From: an uncultured Oscillospiraceae bacterium | Lineage (GTDB): Bacteria > Bacillota > Clostridia > Oscillospirales > Oscillospiraceae | Assembly (NCBI GenBank): GCA_900763675.1 | Contig: CAAFLE010000095.1 | Coordinates: 12,718-76,717, forward strand | DNA: 64,000 nucleotides | Direction: 5' to 3' | Shown here: positions 15,898 through 24,830 of the stretch, in pieces | Numbering within the stretch: the stretch's first letter is position 1 | Layout: the number at the start of each line of letters is the position of its first letter | Program-made: the position numbers and the translations under genes | Notes under the pieces: generated by a model | Told to the model about the DNA's origin: nothing | Seen by the model: only the letters and a program-made list of their open reading frames with translations | Databases searched by the model: none

Positions 15898-15977
15898 AGA
15901 ACGTTCGTCTCTTTTCGCATCAGTATTATGTATCTGCGTTATACCAGATTCCGGAGAAAAAGAAAAGAGGAGATCCC

Positions 15978-16012
15978 AAAAACCGCCGCATTCCCGGTCG
16001 GAAATGCGGCGG
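15978..16012 (-). terminator. intrinsic terminator of the redox operon
   Basis: Arms 15983-15992 and 16003-16012 form a 10-bp GC-rich stem. On the minus strand it is followed by TTTTTGGG just past the ferredoxin reductase gene. Confidence 0.8.
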
Positions 16013-16025
16013 ACGATGCAAACGG

Positions 16026-17240
16026 TCAGAGCAGCGCCGGGACGTCCAGCGTTACGTCGCTGAGCGGATAGGTGCAGCAGGGATGGACCCAACCGAACTT
16101 CTTGTCGGCTTCACGGCGACCGTCTGCCTCGGCGGGAACGAACACCTCGCCGGAGACAAGCAGCGAATGGCACCAGCCGCACTCGCCGCTGCGGCAGCGG
16201 GACGGCGCTTTGATGCCTGCCTGCTCCATGGCGGAGAGGAGCGTCTGGTCGGCGCGGCAGGGGACGGTCTGCGTTTCGCCGCGGATGCTGACCGTGACGG
16301 TATAGCTTTTTCCGGCGGCAGCCGCGGGATACCCGGCGCTGCGGGCGGGGTCGCCGTAATCGCCGTACAGCTCCTTGCGGGCGCGGCGGCGGGGGAGACC
16401 GAGCGCCGCGATCTGCGTATCGGCAAAGGCATACATCGCCTTCGGTCCGCAGAGGAAGAGCGAATAGTCGCATTCACCGGCATGCGTTTGGATAAGCTCC
16501 GCCGTGATAAAGCCGTGTTCGTAGCCGTCGATTTCCTCGTCGGAGAGAACGTGAACGATCCGGACCTTGCCGTTGGAGCGTGCGGCGACGGCGTCCAGCT
16601 CGTCGCGCAGCAGGATGGATTCACGGGTACGGTTGCCATAGAGAATGGTCAGCTCAAAATCCTCAATGCCGTCGGCAATGGCGCACGCCATAGAGTGGAA
16701 CGGCGTGATGCCGCTGCCGCCCGCCATAGCGACAACGCGCTTGGCGTCGCGCAGACGCTGGTAATAAAACTCGCCCTGCGGACCGGAGAGCGTAACCTCG
16801 CTGCCTTCCTTCCAGTTATCGAGAATGTACTCGGACACATAGCCGCCCTTTGAACGGCGGACGGTCAGCGTATAGCTTCCCCTGAGTGCGTCCGACGGAC
16901 CGGAACAGATGGAGTAGGGCTTCCAAAGCGTCGCGCCGCCGACGGAGATCTCCACGGTCGTATACTGCCCGGCGCGGAAATACGCCATTTCCTCCGTGCC
17001 GTGGGTCGGGTCGGGGACGAGAACAAAGCTCTTGGCGTCGCCATGGTCCGTGACCTTGGCGACCTTGACGAACTGCTTTGCCGGATGGAGCTTCTTTGCC
17101 AGAATGTTTGCGTTGTAGATTGACTGGGGCATTTCGTCCGTCGCGGCGGCGATGTGCGCCTCGCGGAGCTTGACCTCGCCGAGAAATGCGCCGACGCCCA
17201 GACCCTTGAGAGCAGATTTATCGTAGTTATACTTCGCCAT
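16026..17240 (-). CDS. ferredoxin-NAD(P)H reductase-like flavoprotein with C-terminal [2Fe-2S] domain
   Basis: This 404-residue electron-transfer flavoprotein has an N-terminal extension of about 55 residues without a recognised domain. An FAD-binding barrel follows (KPYSICSGP at 107-115, in place of the usual RxYS), then an NAD(P) domain (MAGGSGITPFHSM at about 172-184 and FLCGPKAMY). The C-terminal plant-type ferredoxin domain carries C349, C354, C357 and C388 (C-x4-C-x2-C-x30-C). The order FAD-NAD-2Fe2S is that of reductase components such as phthalate dioxygenase reductase or Hcr. Its ATG is separated by a single base from the stop of the CrtI-like gene, so it probably passes electrons to or from that protein. 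In an anaerobe the acceptor is not an oxygenase. Confidence 0.88.
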   Translation of the reverse strand: MAKYNYDKSALKGLGVGAFLGEVKLREAHIAAATDEMPQSIYNANILAKKLHPAKQFVKVAKVTDHGDAKSFVLVPDPTHGTEEMAYFRAGQYTTVEISVGGATLWKPYSICSGPSDALRGSYTLTVRRSKGGYVSEYILDNWKEGSEVTLSGPQGEFYYQRLRDAKRVVAMAGGSGITPFHSMACAIADGIEDFELTILYGNRTRESILLRDELDAVAARSNGKVRIVHVLSDEEIDGYEHGFITAELIQTHAGECDYSLFLCGPKAMYAFADTQIAALGLPRRRARKELYGDYGDPARSAGYPAAAAGKSYTVTVSIRGETQTVPCRADQTLLSAMEQAGIKAPSRCRSGECGWCHSLLVSGEVFVPAEADGRREADKKFGWVHPCCTYPLSDVTLDVPALL

Positions 17241-17241
17241 C

Positions 17242-18786
17242 TTACTTGCCCTCCTTCATATCCAGAAGCGTGTAGCGTGCCTGCTCCGCGCCGGAGAGAT
17301 ACGCCTGCGAATAGCCGTCCATCTGCGTGCCGTGACCGCCGCAGAAGCGCAGACCCTTGATGGTATAGTCGAGCTTGTGACCGCTCTGCACCCGCGGGAA
17401 CATCCCGTCCCATGTGCCGCAGGCATAGCCGTATACATCGCCCTGCGGCGTGCCGAGATACCGCGCCCACGTCACCGGAGAGGCGACGACGATCTCCTCA
17501 ATGTGGCTGCGAAGGTCGATACCGGCGACTTTTTCAAAGTGCGTGATGCACTCTTCCGCGATGGCGTCCTTGACCTTGAAGTAATCCTCCACGCGCACGT
17601 CGGCGAAGGCGTCCTCGGTGTAGAACTTCGCAAACTGCACCATGCACGTACCCTCGGGCGTGCAGTCGGGGATCGCCTCGTTGATGATGGTCACGCAGTA
17701 GTCCTTGTGACTCTCGATCGTCGCGGCATTTTCATACTGGGCAAGCGTGTCGCCCGTCGAGCGGACAAACGTATCGTATGCCTTGAAGCCGAGCTGCTCG
17801 TACGGAATGTCGAGACCGAGATAAACGGTGAACGCGCTCTGCGCGAGCTTGCGGGCGTTCATCAGCTTCCGCTCGCGCTCGGGGACCTCGGATTTTTCCA
17901 CCATGCGGTCAAATACCACGTGGGGCATCAGATTCGAGATCACGCGCTCGCAGGCGATGTATGTACCGTCCGAAAGCTCTACGCCGCGGACCGCGCCGCC
18001 CTTTACGTCGATCTTCTTGACTTCTGTGTTGTACCAGATCTCGCCGCCCAGCTCGCGGATGCGCCGGTCGAATGCAAGAGAGATTTCGTGGCTGCGGTAC
18101 CGCGCCATCCACGGCTTCTGCGTGAGATAGGTGTAGGTCATAAACGCATAGACGGCGAAGCTCATCTTTGTGGAATCGACGCCGACATAGTCCCAGTACG
18201 ACTCAAAAATCTCCCGCGCCTTATCGGGTACGCCGATGCGCCGGAGCATATCGTCCGTCGTCATGGGGACGACCTTCATCAGATCGTGGTATTTGAGCAG
18301 CATCTCCACCTTGGCGGGCGGCGACGGCTCGTTGTGGTGCGCGGCAAGCCAGCCCACGCCGTCGGTGAGCATACGTCCCATTTCCAGAACGGTCGTGATG
18401 CTCTCGCGGGAGCCGGGGACTGTGCGTTCCATCTCGTCGATGAACGCCTGCACGCCCACAGGCATGGTCACGTCAAAGCCGGTGTCCGGGTCCGTGTTGA
18501 TGGAGCGGAACGCTTCCTCTGTCGCCACCCAGTCAACGTTGAGACCGTAGCCGTCGAGCAGCGTGCGCACCGCGCCCTGATGCTCGCCCTTGCCCATCTG
18601 GCACAGCTCATGGAGCGTGCCTTCAAACTCAAAGCGTCCTCTGCGGAACGATGTGGCACAGCCACCGGGAAGATTGTGCTTTTCCAGCACCAGTACGCGC
18701 CTGCCCTCCTTGGCGAGGTATGCCGCTGCACTCAGACCGCCGTTTCCGGCGCCGACAACTACAACGTCGTAGCTTGCTTTTGCCAT
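17242..18786 (-). CDS. CrtI/CrtISO-like FAD-dependent oxidoreductase
   Basis: This 514-residue flavoprotein of the phytoene desaturase/carotenoid isomerase/retinol saturase superfamily has an N-terminal Rossmann motif VVGAGNGGLSAAAYLAKEG ending at LEKHNLPGG. The superfamily's C-terminal segment contains GGHGTQMDGYSQAYLSG. No crtB, crtE or other carotenoid gene is nearby, so pigment synthesis is not supported. Related proteins reduce or isomerise C=C bonds of lipophilic substrates. It is the first gene of a two-gene operon with the flavodoxin-reductase-like protein, and its promoter carries a palindromic operator candidate. The substrate is unknown. Confidence 0.85.
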   Translation of the reverse strand: MAKASYDVVVVGAGNGGLSAAAYLAKEGRRVLVLEKHNLPGGCATSFRRGRFEFEGTLHELCQMGKGEHQGAVRTLLDGYGLNVDWVATEEAFRSINTDPDTGFDVTMPVGVQAFIDEMERTVPGSRESITTVLEMGRMLTDGVGWLAAHHNEPSPPAKVEMLLKYHDLMKVVPMTTDDMLRRIGVPDKAREIFESYWDYVGVDSTKMSFAVYAFMTYTYLTQKPWMARYRSHEISLAFDRRIRELGGEIWYNTEVKKIDVKGGAVRGVELSDGTYIACERVISNLMPHVVFDRMVEKSEVPERERKLMNARKLAQSAFTVYLGLDIPYEQLGFKAYDTFVRSTGDTLAQYENAATIESHKDYCVTIINEAIPDCTPEGTCMVQFAKFYTEDAFADVRVEDYFKVKDAIAEECITHFEKVAGIDLRSHIEEIVVASPVTWARYLGTPQGDVYGYACGTWDGMFPRVQSGHKLDYTIKGLRFCGGHGTQMDGYSQAYLSGAEQARYTLLDMKEGK

Positions 18787-18812
18787 AGAATACCCCTCTC
18801 TCGTTATGTTCT

Positions 18813-18860
18813 GTGGTTAGACCACGAAATAATTATATAGATATTCTATGAAAAGCGCAA
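18813..18860 (-). promoter_or_regulatory. promoter and palindromic operator of the CrtI-like/2Fe-2S operon
   Basis: On the minus strand TTGCGC (18855-18860) and TATAAT (18832-18837) are 17 nt apart. The expected transcription start, near 18825, falls on the edge of a perfect 5-bp inverted repeat GTGGT-tag-ACCAC at 18813-18825. This is a position suited to a repressor. Confidence 0.6.
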
Positions 18861-18900
18861 GAGAAATTTGCCGTCGTCCCCGAAATCTAACGGAATATAA

Positions 18901-18935
18901 CAAAAAGCCGCGAGACCTTATTGGTCTCACGGCTT
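18901..18935 (-). terminator. intrinsic terminator of the tRNA-Ala gene
   Basis: The arms AAAGCCGcGAGACC and GGTCTCaCGGCTTT are paired apart from one C-A mismatch around a five-base loop. On the minus strand a run of T's follows. It starts directly at the CCA end of the tRNA. Confidence 0.85.
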
Positions 18936-19011
18936 TGGTGGAGACGAAGAGATTCGAACTCTCGACCTCTCGGATGCGAACCGAACGCTCTCCCAGCTGA
19001 GCTACGCCCCC
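18936..19011 (-). tRNA. tRNA-Ala (anticodon CGC)
   Basis: This 76-nt tRNA has an encoded CCA. The acceptor stem GGGGGCG pairs with CGTCTCC and contains G3-U70, the alanine identity pair. The D arm is GCTC-AGCTGGGA-GAGC. The anticodon loop TTCGCAT gives CGC, reading GCG codons. The T loop is TTCGAAT. The GCG-reading species fits the high GC content of the surrounding genes. Confidence 0.95.
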
Positions 19012-19023
19012 ACAGCGAAGGTC

Positions 19024-19051
19024 ATTATACCACACATTTTCGATTTGTAAA
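19024..19051 (-). promoter_or_regulatory. promoter of tRNA-Ala
   Basis: On the minus strand TTTACA (19046-19051) and TATAAT (19024-19029) are 16 nt apart. This places the start a few bases before the mature 5' end of the tRNA. Confidence 0.65.
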
Positions 19052-19079
19052 GCCCTTTTTTAAGAAAATTGAAACGGAC

Positions 19080-19108
19080 TTGTAAATAGATACAATATGT
19101 GGTAAAAT
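19080..19108 (+). promoter_or_regulatory. promoter of uppP (and likely ftsK-mrnC-rqcH)
   Basis: TTGTAA and TAAAAT are separated by 17 nt. The predicted start is near 19115, about 75 nt before the TTG start codon of uppP. Confidence 0.6.
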
Positions 19109-19189
19109 AAATTGTTAAAGAATACACTTTCTATTATACTCGTTCCTCTGCCGCACGGCGGCAAAACCACGGAAAGGGAGGAAAAGCTC

Positions 19190-20023
19190 TTGTCGATCCT
19201 GAACGCGGCGTTTCTCGGCTTCATACAGGGCGTGGCGGAATTTCTGCCGATTTCCAGCTCCGGCCATCTCGCGGTGCTGCAGAACATTTTTCGGATGCAG
19301 ACCGCCGAGGAGGGGCATATGTTCTTCGACGTGCTGCTGCATCTCGGCACGCTGATCTCCATCATCATCGTCTACTGGAAGGACATCGTCTATATCGTCT
19401 CCGACACCGTTGGGCTGATCCGCTCCGCCCGTGATACGTTCCCCGAAGAGCGTGCCGAGCGCCCCGGCGCACGGCTGCTGCTGATGCTCTTTTTCGGCAC
19501 GCTGCCGCTGTTCGCTATTCTGCCGTTCCATGACTCGCTGGAGCAGCTCTATTACAAAACCGGCTTTATCGGCGCGGCGTTTCTGCTCAACGGCTGTCTC
19601 CTTTATGTCTCCGACCGGATCGTACCGGGGCGCGGGAACGAGCGCACCATGCGCATCCGCGACGCGCTTCTGATCGGCTGCGCCCAGGCGGTCGCTACGA
19701 TCCCCGGCATTTCCCGCTCCGGCAGCACCATCACCGCCGGCATCTCCACCGGACAGTCCCGCCCGTTCGCCATGAAGTACTCGCTTCTGATGAGTATTCC
19801 CGCCGTACTCGGAGCCAACCTTCTCTCGCTCATCAAGGCGCTCCGCGCCGGGGTGGAGTGGAGCAATTTCCCGGCGTATCTCGTCGGCATGGTCGTTTCG
19901 ATCGTCGTCGGCTATTTCAGCATCATCCTTTTGCAGCGCTTGCTGAAAAAAGGCAAGTTCGGCAATTTCGCTTACTATATGTGGGGCGTCGGCGCTTTCA
20001 CGCTCATCGCCTCGCTGTTCTGA
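19190..20023 (+). CDS. uppP: undecaprenyl-diphosphatase
   Basis: This integral membrane enzyme dephosphorylates undecaprenyl diphosphate to recycle the peptidoglycan lipid carrier and gives bacitracin tolerance. The two catalytic motifs are present: VAEFLPISSSGH (residues 15-26) and IPGISRSGSTITAG. At 277 residues with multiple spans it matches UppP/BacA. The TTG at 19190 is preferred because GGGAGG lies 8 nt upstream and the family begins right there. An earlier ATG at 19112 would add a non-homologous leader lying next to the promoter. Confidence 0.95.
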   Translation: MSILNAAFLGFIQGVAEFLPISSSGHLAVLQNIFRMQTAEEGHMFFDVLLHLGTLISIIIVYWKDIVYIVSDTVGLIRSARDTFPEERAERPGARLLLMLFFGTLPLFAILPFHDSLEQLYYKTGFIGAAFLLNGCLLYVSDRIVPGRGNERTMRIRDALLIGCAQAVATIPGISRSGSTITAGISTGQSRPFAMKYSLLMSIPAVLGANLLSLIKALRAGVEWSNFPAYLVGMVVSIVVGYFSIILLQRLLKKGKFGNFAYYMWGVGAFTLIASLF

Positions 20024-20033
20024 GGAGAACGAT

Positions 20034-22685
20034 ATGGCGCAATCGAAATCCGCGTCCGGAGCAAAAAAGAATACCGCAAAAAGGAAAAAACCGATTCGGC
20101 GCGAGGTCGGCTCAATCGTCTGTCTGGCGCTCGGACTTTTTACGCTGCTCGGTTATTTACCCTTTTCTGAAGATTATTGGCTAATTGATTGGCTGTGCCA
20201 TTATACATTCGGAGGGTTGTTTGGTTACGGTTTTTATGTCGTTCCATTTTGCTTTTTCTGGGCGGCAGCTATTCTCGCCTTTCACCGTGGACGACCGGTT
20301 GTCGGGCGTCTTATCGCCATTGCGTTCATTCCGTTGCTCTTCGGCGCAGCGGTGCATCTACTCAAGTGCAAGGAAGATTATGGCTTCGACTGGCTTTCAA
20401 TCCGCAGTTTGTACCAGGGCGGTGTGAATCTTGAGACTGGCGGCGTCGTTTCGGGATTGCTGTCCATCTTCCTTGAGCGGGCCGTGAGCGTATACGGCGC
20501 GCTGCCGGTGTTCATCATTGCGCTCTTCAGCGTTATCTGTGTTGCGGGAAAGGTCTCTCTCCGCGAGAGAGTCGAGGGTATGAAGAATCGCCCGCGTGCG
20601 GAGTATGAGCCGATGCCGGAGCCGGTCCCGGCTCCGGAAAAGCCGCGCACGCGGAAAAAAACTGCGGCGCAGCGTGAGACCACCCGCGAGATTCCCGTTC
20701 CGGAGCTGTTTGAGGTTCCGGAAAGCACGGTCGCGCCGGAGCAGCCGCCGGAGGAGACGTCCGGCTCCGTATTTTCCCGCCGCCGGAAAAAGGCGACGAT
20801 CGACATTCCGATGGAGGACGAGCCGCTGCCGGAGGAGCCGATCCCTGATATGCCGCAGGGCATCATCTATCAGGGGCAGCCGGACATGGCGGCGGTGGCG
20901 GACTGCATCCGCCGCGGCGAGGAAAAGCGGGCGAAGAACCGTCCGCTCGTCGAGGAGGATCCCTTTATCGAAGACGCGGCGCCCGTCGGGGAGCTTTCCA
21001 TGGACGACGGCTCCGCGGAGATCGGCATCGATACCGTCCGTGAGCCGGTGCCGTTTGTCAAGCCCGAAAAGCTCCGCCGCGAGGATGTGGACGCCGCTGC
21101 GGACGAGATCGCGCAGACGATCGAGGAAGCCGACGGTGCGCCGGAATACCGGTACCCGCCGGTGACGCTGCTCCGCGCCGGAGACGGCGTTACGTCCGAC
21201 GGCAGGGAAGAGGTGGCGCTCAACAAGGAACGGCTGGAAACGACGCTGCACAGCTTCGGCATCGGCGCGTCCGTTTCCGAGATCACTCGGGGACCGACCG
21301 TCACGCGCTACGATCTTGAGCTGGAAGCCGGCGTAAAGCTCAATAAGCTCACGAACCTTGCCGGTGATCTGGCGCTTTCCCTCGGCGTTGTCAGCGTGCG
21401 CATTGCGCCCATCCCCGATAAGATTTCCACAGTCGGCGTCGAGGTGCCGAACAAGATCGTCAGCACGGTGTATCTGCGCGACATCATCGACTCGCCCGCC
21501 TTCCAAAATGCCGCCTCGAAGCTCAGCTTTGCCATCGGTAAGGACATCGGCGGCAGCTGCATTGTCGGCAATATTGCCAAGCTCCCGCATATGCTCATCG
21601 CCGGTACGACCGGCAGCGGCAAGAGCGTGTGCATGAACAGTCTCATCCTCTCGCTGCTCTATAAGGCGACGCCGGACGAGGTGCGGCTTATTATGATCGA
21701 CCCCAAAATGGTCGAGCTGGGCATTTATAACGGCATTCCGCACCTGTACATCCCGGTCGTGACCGACCCGAAAAAGGCGGCGGGTTCGCTGCAATGGGCG
21801 GTCGTTGAAATGATGAAGCGCTACCGTCTGTTCTCGGAGGTCGGCGTGCGCGATCTTAAGGGGTATAATAATTATAAGACAAAGATCGGCGAGCCGACGA
21901 TGCCGAACGTCGTCATTGTTATTGACGAGCTGGCGGACCTTATGATGACCGCCGCCAAGGAGGTGGAGGAGAGCATCTGCCGCGTCGCTCAGATGGGTCG
22001 CGCCGCCGGTATGCACCTCATCATCGCCACGCAGCGCCCCTCGGCAGACGTTATCACCGGTCTTATGAAAGCGAACATCCCGAGCCGCATCGCCTTTGCG
22101 GTGTCCAGCTCGCTGGAATCTCGCATTATTCTCGATAACCCCGGCGCGGAAAAGCTCATCGGCATGGGCGATATGCTCTATGCGCCGCTCGGCTGCGGAA
22201 AGCCGCTGCGCGTGCAGGGCGCGTTCGTCTCCGACGAGGAACGCGAACAGGTCATTGACTTTATCAAGCAGGGAACGACGCCGGAGTACGACGACGAGAT
22301 CCTGCGCCACATTGAAAAAGCCGCCGCCGGGAAGGACGCGCCCGAAGAGAAGAACGGAGACGGCGATTCCCCGGCGCTGGACGACAATCCGTTCAGCGGC
22401 TGCGACGAGCTGCTGCCGCAGGCGGTGGACGTGATCCTCGACACAAAACAGGCTTCCGTATCCATGCTGCAGCGGCGGCTGAAGCTCGGCTATTCCCGTG
22501 CCGCCCGTCTGGTCGATCAGATGGAAGAGCTGGGAATTGTCGGACCGTTTGAAGGCTCAAAGCCCCGGCAGCTTCTCATCACCCGCGAACAGTGGCAGGA
22601 GATGAGTATGTCCGGTCGCACGCCGATGGAGCGGCTCATGGACGAGCAGAAGGACGATTTCTCCGCGGAGGACGTGCAGCTATGA
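20034..22685 (+). CDS. ftsK: DNA translocase FtsK/SpoIIIE
   Basis: This septum-associated double-stranded DNA pump of 883 residues clears chromosomes during division and sporulation. The N-terminal 170 residues contain about four membrane spans. A low-complexity Pro/Glu/Arg linker of roughly 200 residues follows, then the RecA-like motor with Walker A GTTGSGKS (about 525-532), Walker B VIVIDELADLM (about 625-636) and QRPSADVITG. A C-terminal winged-helix gamma domain (VSMLQRRLKLGYSRAARLVDQ) ends the protein. The membrane part is noticeably AT-richer than the motor. It starts 10 nt after uppP and its last codons overlap mrnC (ATGA). Confidence 0.96.
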   Translation: MAQSKSASGAKKNTAKRKKPIRREVGSIVCLALGLFTLLGYLPFSEDYWLIDWLCHYTFGGLFGYGFYVVPFCFFWAAAILAFHRGRPVVGRLIAIAFIPLLFGAAVHLLKCKEDYGFDWLSIRSLYQGGVNLETGGVVSGLLSIFLERAVSVYGALPVFIIALFSVICVAGKVSLRERVEGMKNRPRAEYEPMPEPVPAPEKPRTRKKTAAQRETTREIPVPELFEVPESTVAPEQPPEETSGSVFSRRRKKATIDIPMEDEPLPEEPIPDMPQGIIYQGQPDMAAVADCIRRGEEKRAKNRPLVEEDPFIEDAAPVGELSMDDGSAEIGIDTVREPVPFVKPEKLRREDVDAAADEIAQTIEEADGAPEYRYPPVTLLRAGDGVTSDGREEVALNKERLETTLHSFGIGASVSEITRGPTVTRYDLELEAGVKLNKLTNLAGDLALSLGVVSVRIAPIPDKISTVGVEVPNKIVSTVYLRDIIDSPAFQNAASKLSFAIGKDIGGSCIVGNIAKLPHMLIAGTTGSGKSVCMNSLILSLLYKATPDEVRLIMIDPKMVELGIYNGIPHLYIPVVTDPKKAAGSLQWAVVEMMKRYRLFSEVGVRDLKGYNNYKTKIGEPTMPNVVIVIDELADLMMTAAKEVEESICRVAQMGRAAGMHLIIATQRPSADVITGLMKANIPSRIAFAVSSSLESRIILDNPGAEKLIGMGDMLYAPLGCGKPLRVQGAFVSDEEREQVIDFIKQGTTPEYDDEILRHIEKAAAGKDAPEEKNGDGDSPALDDNPFSGCDELLPQAVDVILDTKQASVSMLQRRLKLGYSRAARLVDQMEELGIVGPFEGSKPRQLLITREQWQEMSMSGRTPMERLMDEQKDDFSAEDVQL

Positions 22686-23107
22686 TCCTGTCCGACGGAG
22701 AAGCCCGCGCCATGAGCGCTCTGGCGCTCGCCCATATGGGCGACGCCGTTTATGAAATTCTTGCCCGGCGGGAGGTCTGCCGTTCCGGCAAGCTGACCGC
22801 CGGTGCGCTGCACCGCGAAACGATCCGCTATGTATCCGCCCCGGCGCAGGCACGCGCCGCGGAGATCATCCGCCCGGTGCTGACGCCGGAGGAGAGCGCC
22901 GTTTACCGCCGCGGGCGCAACGCCCACAGCCATGCCGCGCCCCGCGCCGCGACCGAGGCGGAGTATCACGCCGCTTCCGGGCTGGAGGCGCTGTTCGGAT
23001 GGCTGTATCTCCGCGGGCAGAACGACCGGATCGAAGAACTCTTTTCCCGGATTTTGGAGGAAACCAATGCCGCTGGACGCCATATTGCTGACGGCTCTGC
23101 GCCGTGA
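22682..23107 (+). CDS. mrnC: Mini-III ribonuclease
   Basis: This 141-residue RNase III catalytic-domain-only protein, in Bacillus, matures 23S rRNA by cutting the stem around its ends. The signature ALAHMGDAVYE contains the catalytic acidic residues near D21. The later segment AEYHAASGLEALFGWLYL matches the second acidic motif. No dsRNA-binding domain follows, as expected. It overlaps ftsK by 4 nt and extends 41 nt into the reading region of rqcH, so the three are coupled. Confidence 0.9.
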   Translation: MILSDGEARAMSALALAHMGDAVYEILARREVCRSGKLTAGALHRETIRYVSAPAQARAAEIIRPVLTPEESAVYRRGRNAHSHAAPRAATEAEYHAASGLEALFGWLYLRGQNDRIEELFSRILEETNAAGRHIADGSAP

Positions 23108-24788
23108 GCTGGAACAAACGCTTCTCGGAGCCAAAATCGACAGGATCAGTATGCCGGATAAGGACGTACTGATCCTGTCCGTGCATTCCCGCGAGCAGGG
23201 GAGCCGCCGCGTGCTGCTCTCCGTCCGTCCGGGGAGCGCCCGCATTTCGCTCACGGAGCAGACCATGGAAAACCCGCCGCAGCCGCCGATGTTCTGTATG
23301 CTGCTGCGAAAGTACCTTATCGGCGCACGGATCACCGCGCTTGAGCAGCCGCTCGGCGAGCGGCTGCTCCTGCTCCGGCTCGATACCGTGGATGAGCTGA
23401 ACTGCCGCGGAGAGAAAACGCTTGTGCTGGAGCTGATGGGCAAGGGGCTGAACCTCCTGCTCGTGGACGGCGACGGGCGCATTCTCGACTGCATCCGGCG
23501 CGTGGATTATGAAGATTCCAACCGCCGGGCGCTTCTGCCGGGACTTTTCTATTCGCTCCCGCCGCAGCAGGAGAAGCCGTCGTTTTTTCGCATGAGCCGG
23601 GAAGAGTGCGACGCGCTGCTCTCCCGCGCCGACCGGATGCAGCCGCCGGACAAGTGGCTGCTGGACACCTTCGGCGGACTCTCGCCGCTTTTGTGCCGCG
23701 AGCTGGCGCTCGGCGGCTGGGACGGGCTGCCCGCTGCGCTCGACGCGCTGCGCTCCCGGCTTGATACCGGAGATTTTACGCCGGTTATGCTCTCTCTGGA
23801 CGGGATGCCGAAGGACTACACCTTCCAGCCCATCCGCCAGTACGGCGACCGCGCTGTTCTGACGGAATTTTCCTCGTTCAGCGAGCTGCTTGACACGTTT
23901 TACCGCGAGAAGGACCGGCAGGAAAATCTCCGCCGCCGCAGCGCCGATCTTACGCGCACGGCGAAAACGGCGCGGGACCGTCTCGTGCGCAAAATCGCCG
24001 CCCGCGAGCAGGAGCTTCTCGAAACGGAGAAGCGCGAGGAATACCGCCGCCGCGGCGATCTCATTACGGCAAACCTCTACCGACTCCGGCGCGGAATGCC
24101 CTCGTTTGAAGCGCAGGATTTTTATGCGCCGGATTGCCCGACCGTCACGGTGCCGCTGGACGAGCGGAAAACGCCCCAGCAGAACGCCGCGTACAATTAT
24201 AAAATGTATACAAAGGCGAAAACCGCCAACCGTATGCTCACGGCGCTGATCGCCGAAGCACGGGAGGATGAAGCCTATCTTGAAAGCGTGCTTGACGAGC
24301 TGAGCCGCGCCGAATGCGAGCGCGATCTTTCCGACATCCGCCGCGAGCTGGTCGGCACTGGCTACATCCGCGAAAAGACACAGGGGAAGCGGAGCAAGCA
24401 GCCCGCAGCGAGAAAGCCGCTGCGCTTTGTTTCCGACAGCGGGACGGAAATTCTGGTGGGTCGCGGCAATGTACAGAACGACGAGCTGACGTTTCATATC
24501 GCTCGCCGCACGGATCTGTGGCTGCATGTGCAGAAGCTCCCCGGCAGCCATGTGATCGTATCGCAGGCGGCGGGAGCTGCGGACGAGGAGACCGTCCGGC
24601 AGGCGGCGGCGCTCGCCGCGACGTACTCGCACGCCAAAACCGGCGGCAAGGTCGCCGTGGACTGCACACAGGTGCGCTTTGTCAAAAAGCCCTCCGGCGC
24701 AAAGCCGGGGCGGGTGATCTATACCGATTACCGGACGATCATTGCGTCCGCCGACGAGACGCTTGCCAACCGGCTGCACCAAGATTAA
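23067..24788 (+). CDS. rqcH: Rqc2 homologue RqcH (NFACT protein, ribosome-associated quality control)
   Basis: This 573-residue NEMF/Rqc2-family protein, in Bacillus, binds split 50S subunits and adds C-terminal alanine tails to stalled chains. The N-terminal NFACT-N domain is seen in LDAILLTALRRELEQTLLGA and VLLSVRPGSARISLT. Coiled-coil helices are near residues 285-350 and 400-440. The C-terminal NFACT-R domain has TEILVGRGNVQNDELTF, DLWLHVQKLPGSHVI and ATYSHAKTGGKVAVD. These proteins were formerly called fibronectin-binding proteins. The ATG at 23067 has TTGGAGG 6 nt upstream; a longer in-frame reading would lie inside mrnC. Confidence 0.93.
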   Translation: MPLDAILLTALRRELEQTLLGAKIDRISMPDKDVLILSVHSREQGSRRVLLSVRPGSARISLTEQTMENPPQPPMFCMLLRKYLIGARITALEQPLGERLLLLRLDTVDELNCRGEKTLVLELMGKGLNLLLVDGDGRILDCIRRVDYEDSNRRALLPGLFYSLPPQQEKPSFFRMSREECDALLSRADRMQPPDKWLLDTFGGLSPLLCRELALGGWDGLPAALDALRSRLDTGDFTPVMLSLDGMPKDYTFQPIRQYGDRAVLTEFSSFSELLDTFYREKDRQENLRRRSADLTRTAKTARDRLVRKIAAREQELLETEKREEYRRRGDLITANLYRLRRGMPSFEAQDFYAPDCPTVTVPLDERKTPQQNAAYNYKMYTKAKTANRMLTALIAEAREDEAYLESVLDELSRAECERDLSDIRRELVGTGYIREKTQGKRSKQPAARKPLRFVSDSGTEILVGRGNVQNDELTFHIARRTDLWLHVQKLPGSHVIVSQAAGAADEETVRQAAALAATYSHAKTGGKVAVDCTQVRFVKKPSGAKPGRVIYTDYRTIIASADETLANRLHQD

Positions 24789-24792
24789 AAGA

Positions 24793-24830
24793 CGGCGGCA
24801 GGGGAGACCCTGCCGCCGCGCATCTTTTTT
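24793..24830. terminator. intrinsic terminator between rqcH and the SLH protein
   Basis: An 11-bp stem CGGCGGCAGGG with a GAGA loop is followed by CGCATCTTTTTT on the plus strand. The end of the converging minus-strand gene touches the T-tract. Confidence 0.9.

Noticed and set aside
17242..18786. Carotenoid biosynthesis locus
   Set aside because: The CrtI-like protein has no phytoene synthase, prenyltransferase or other pigment gene nearby.
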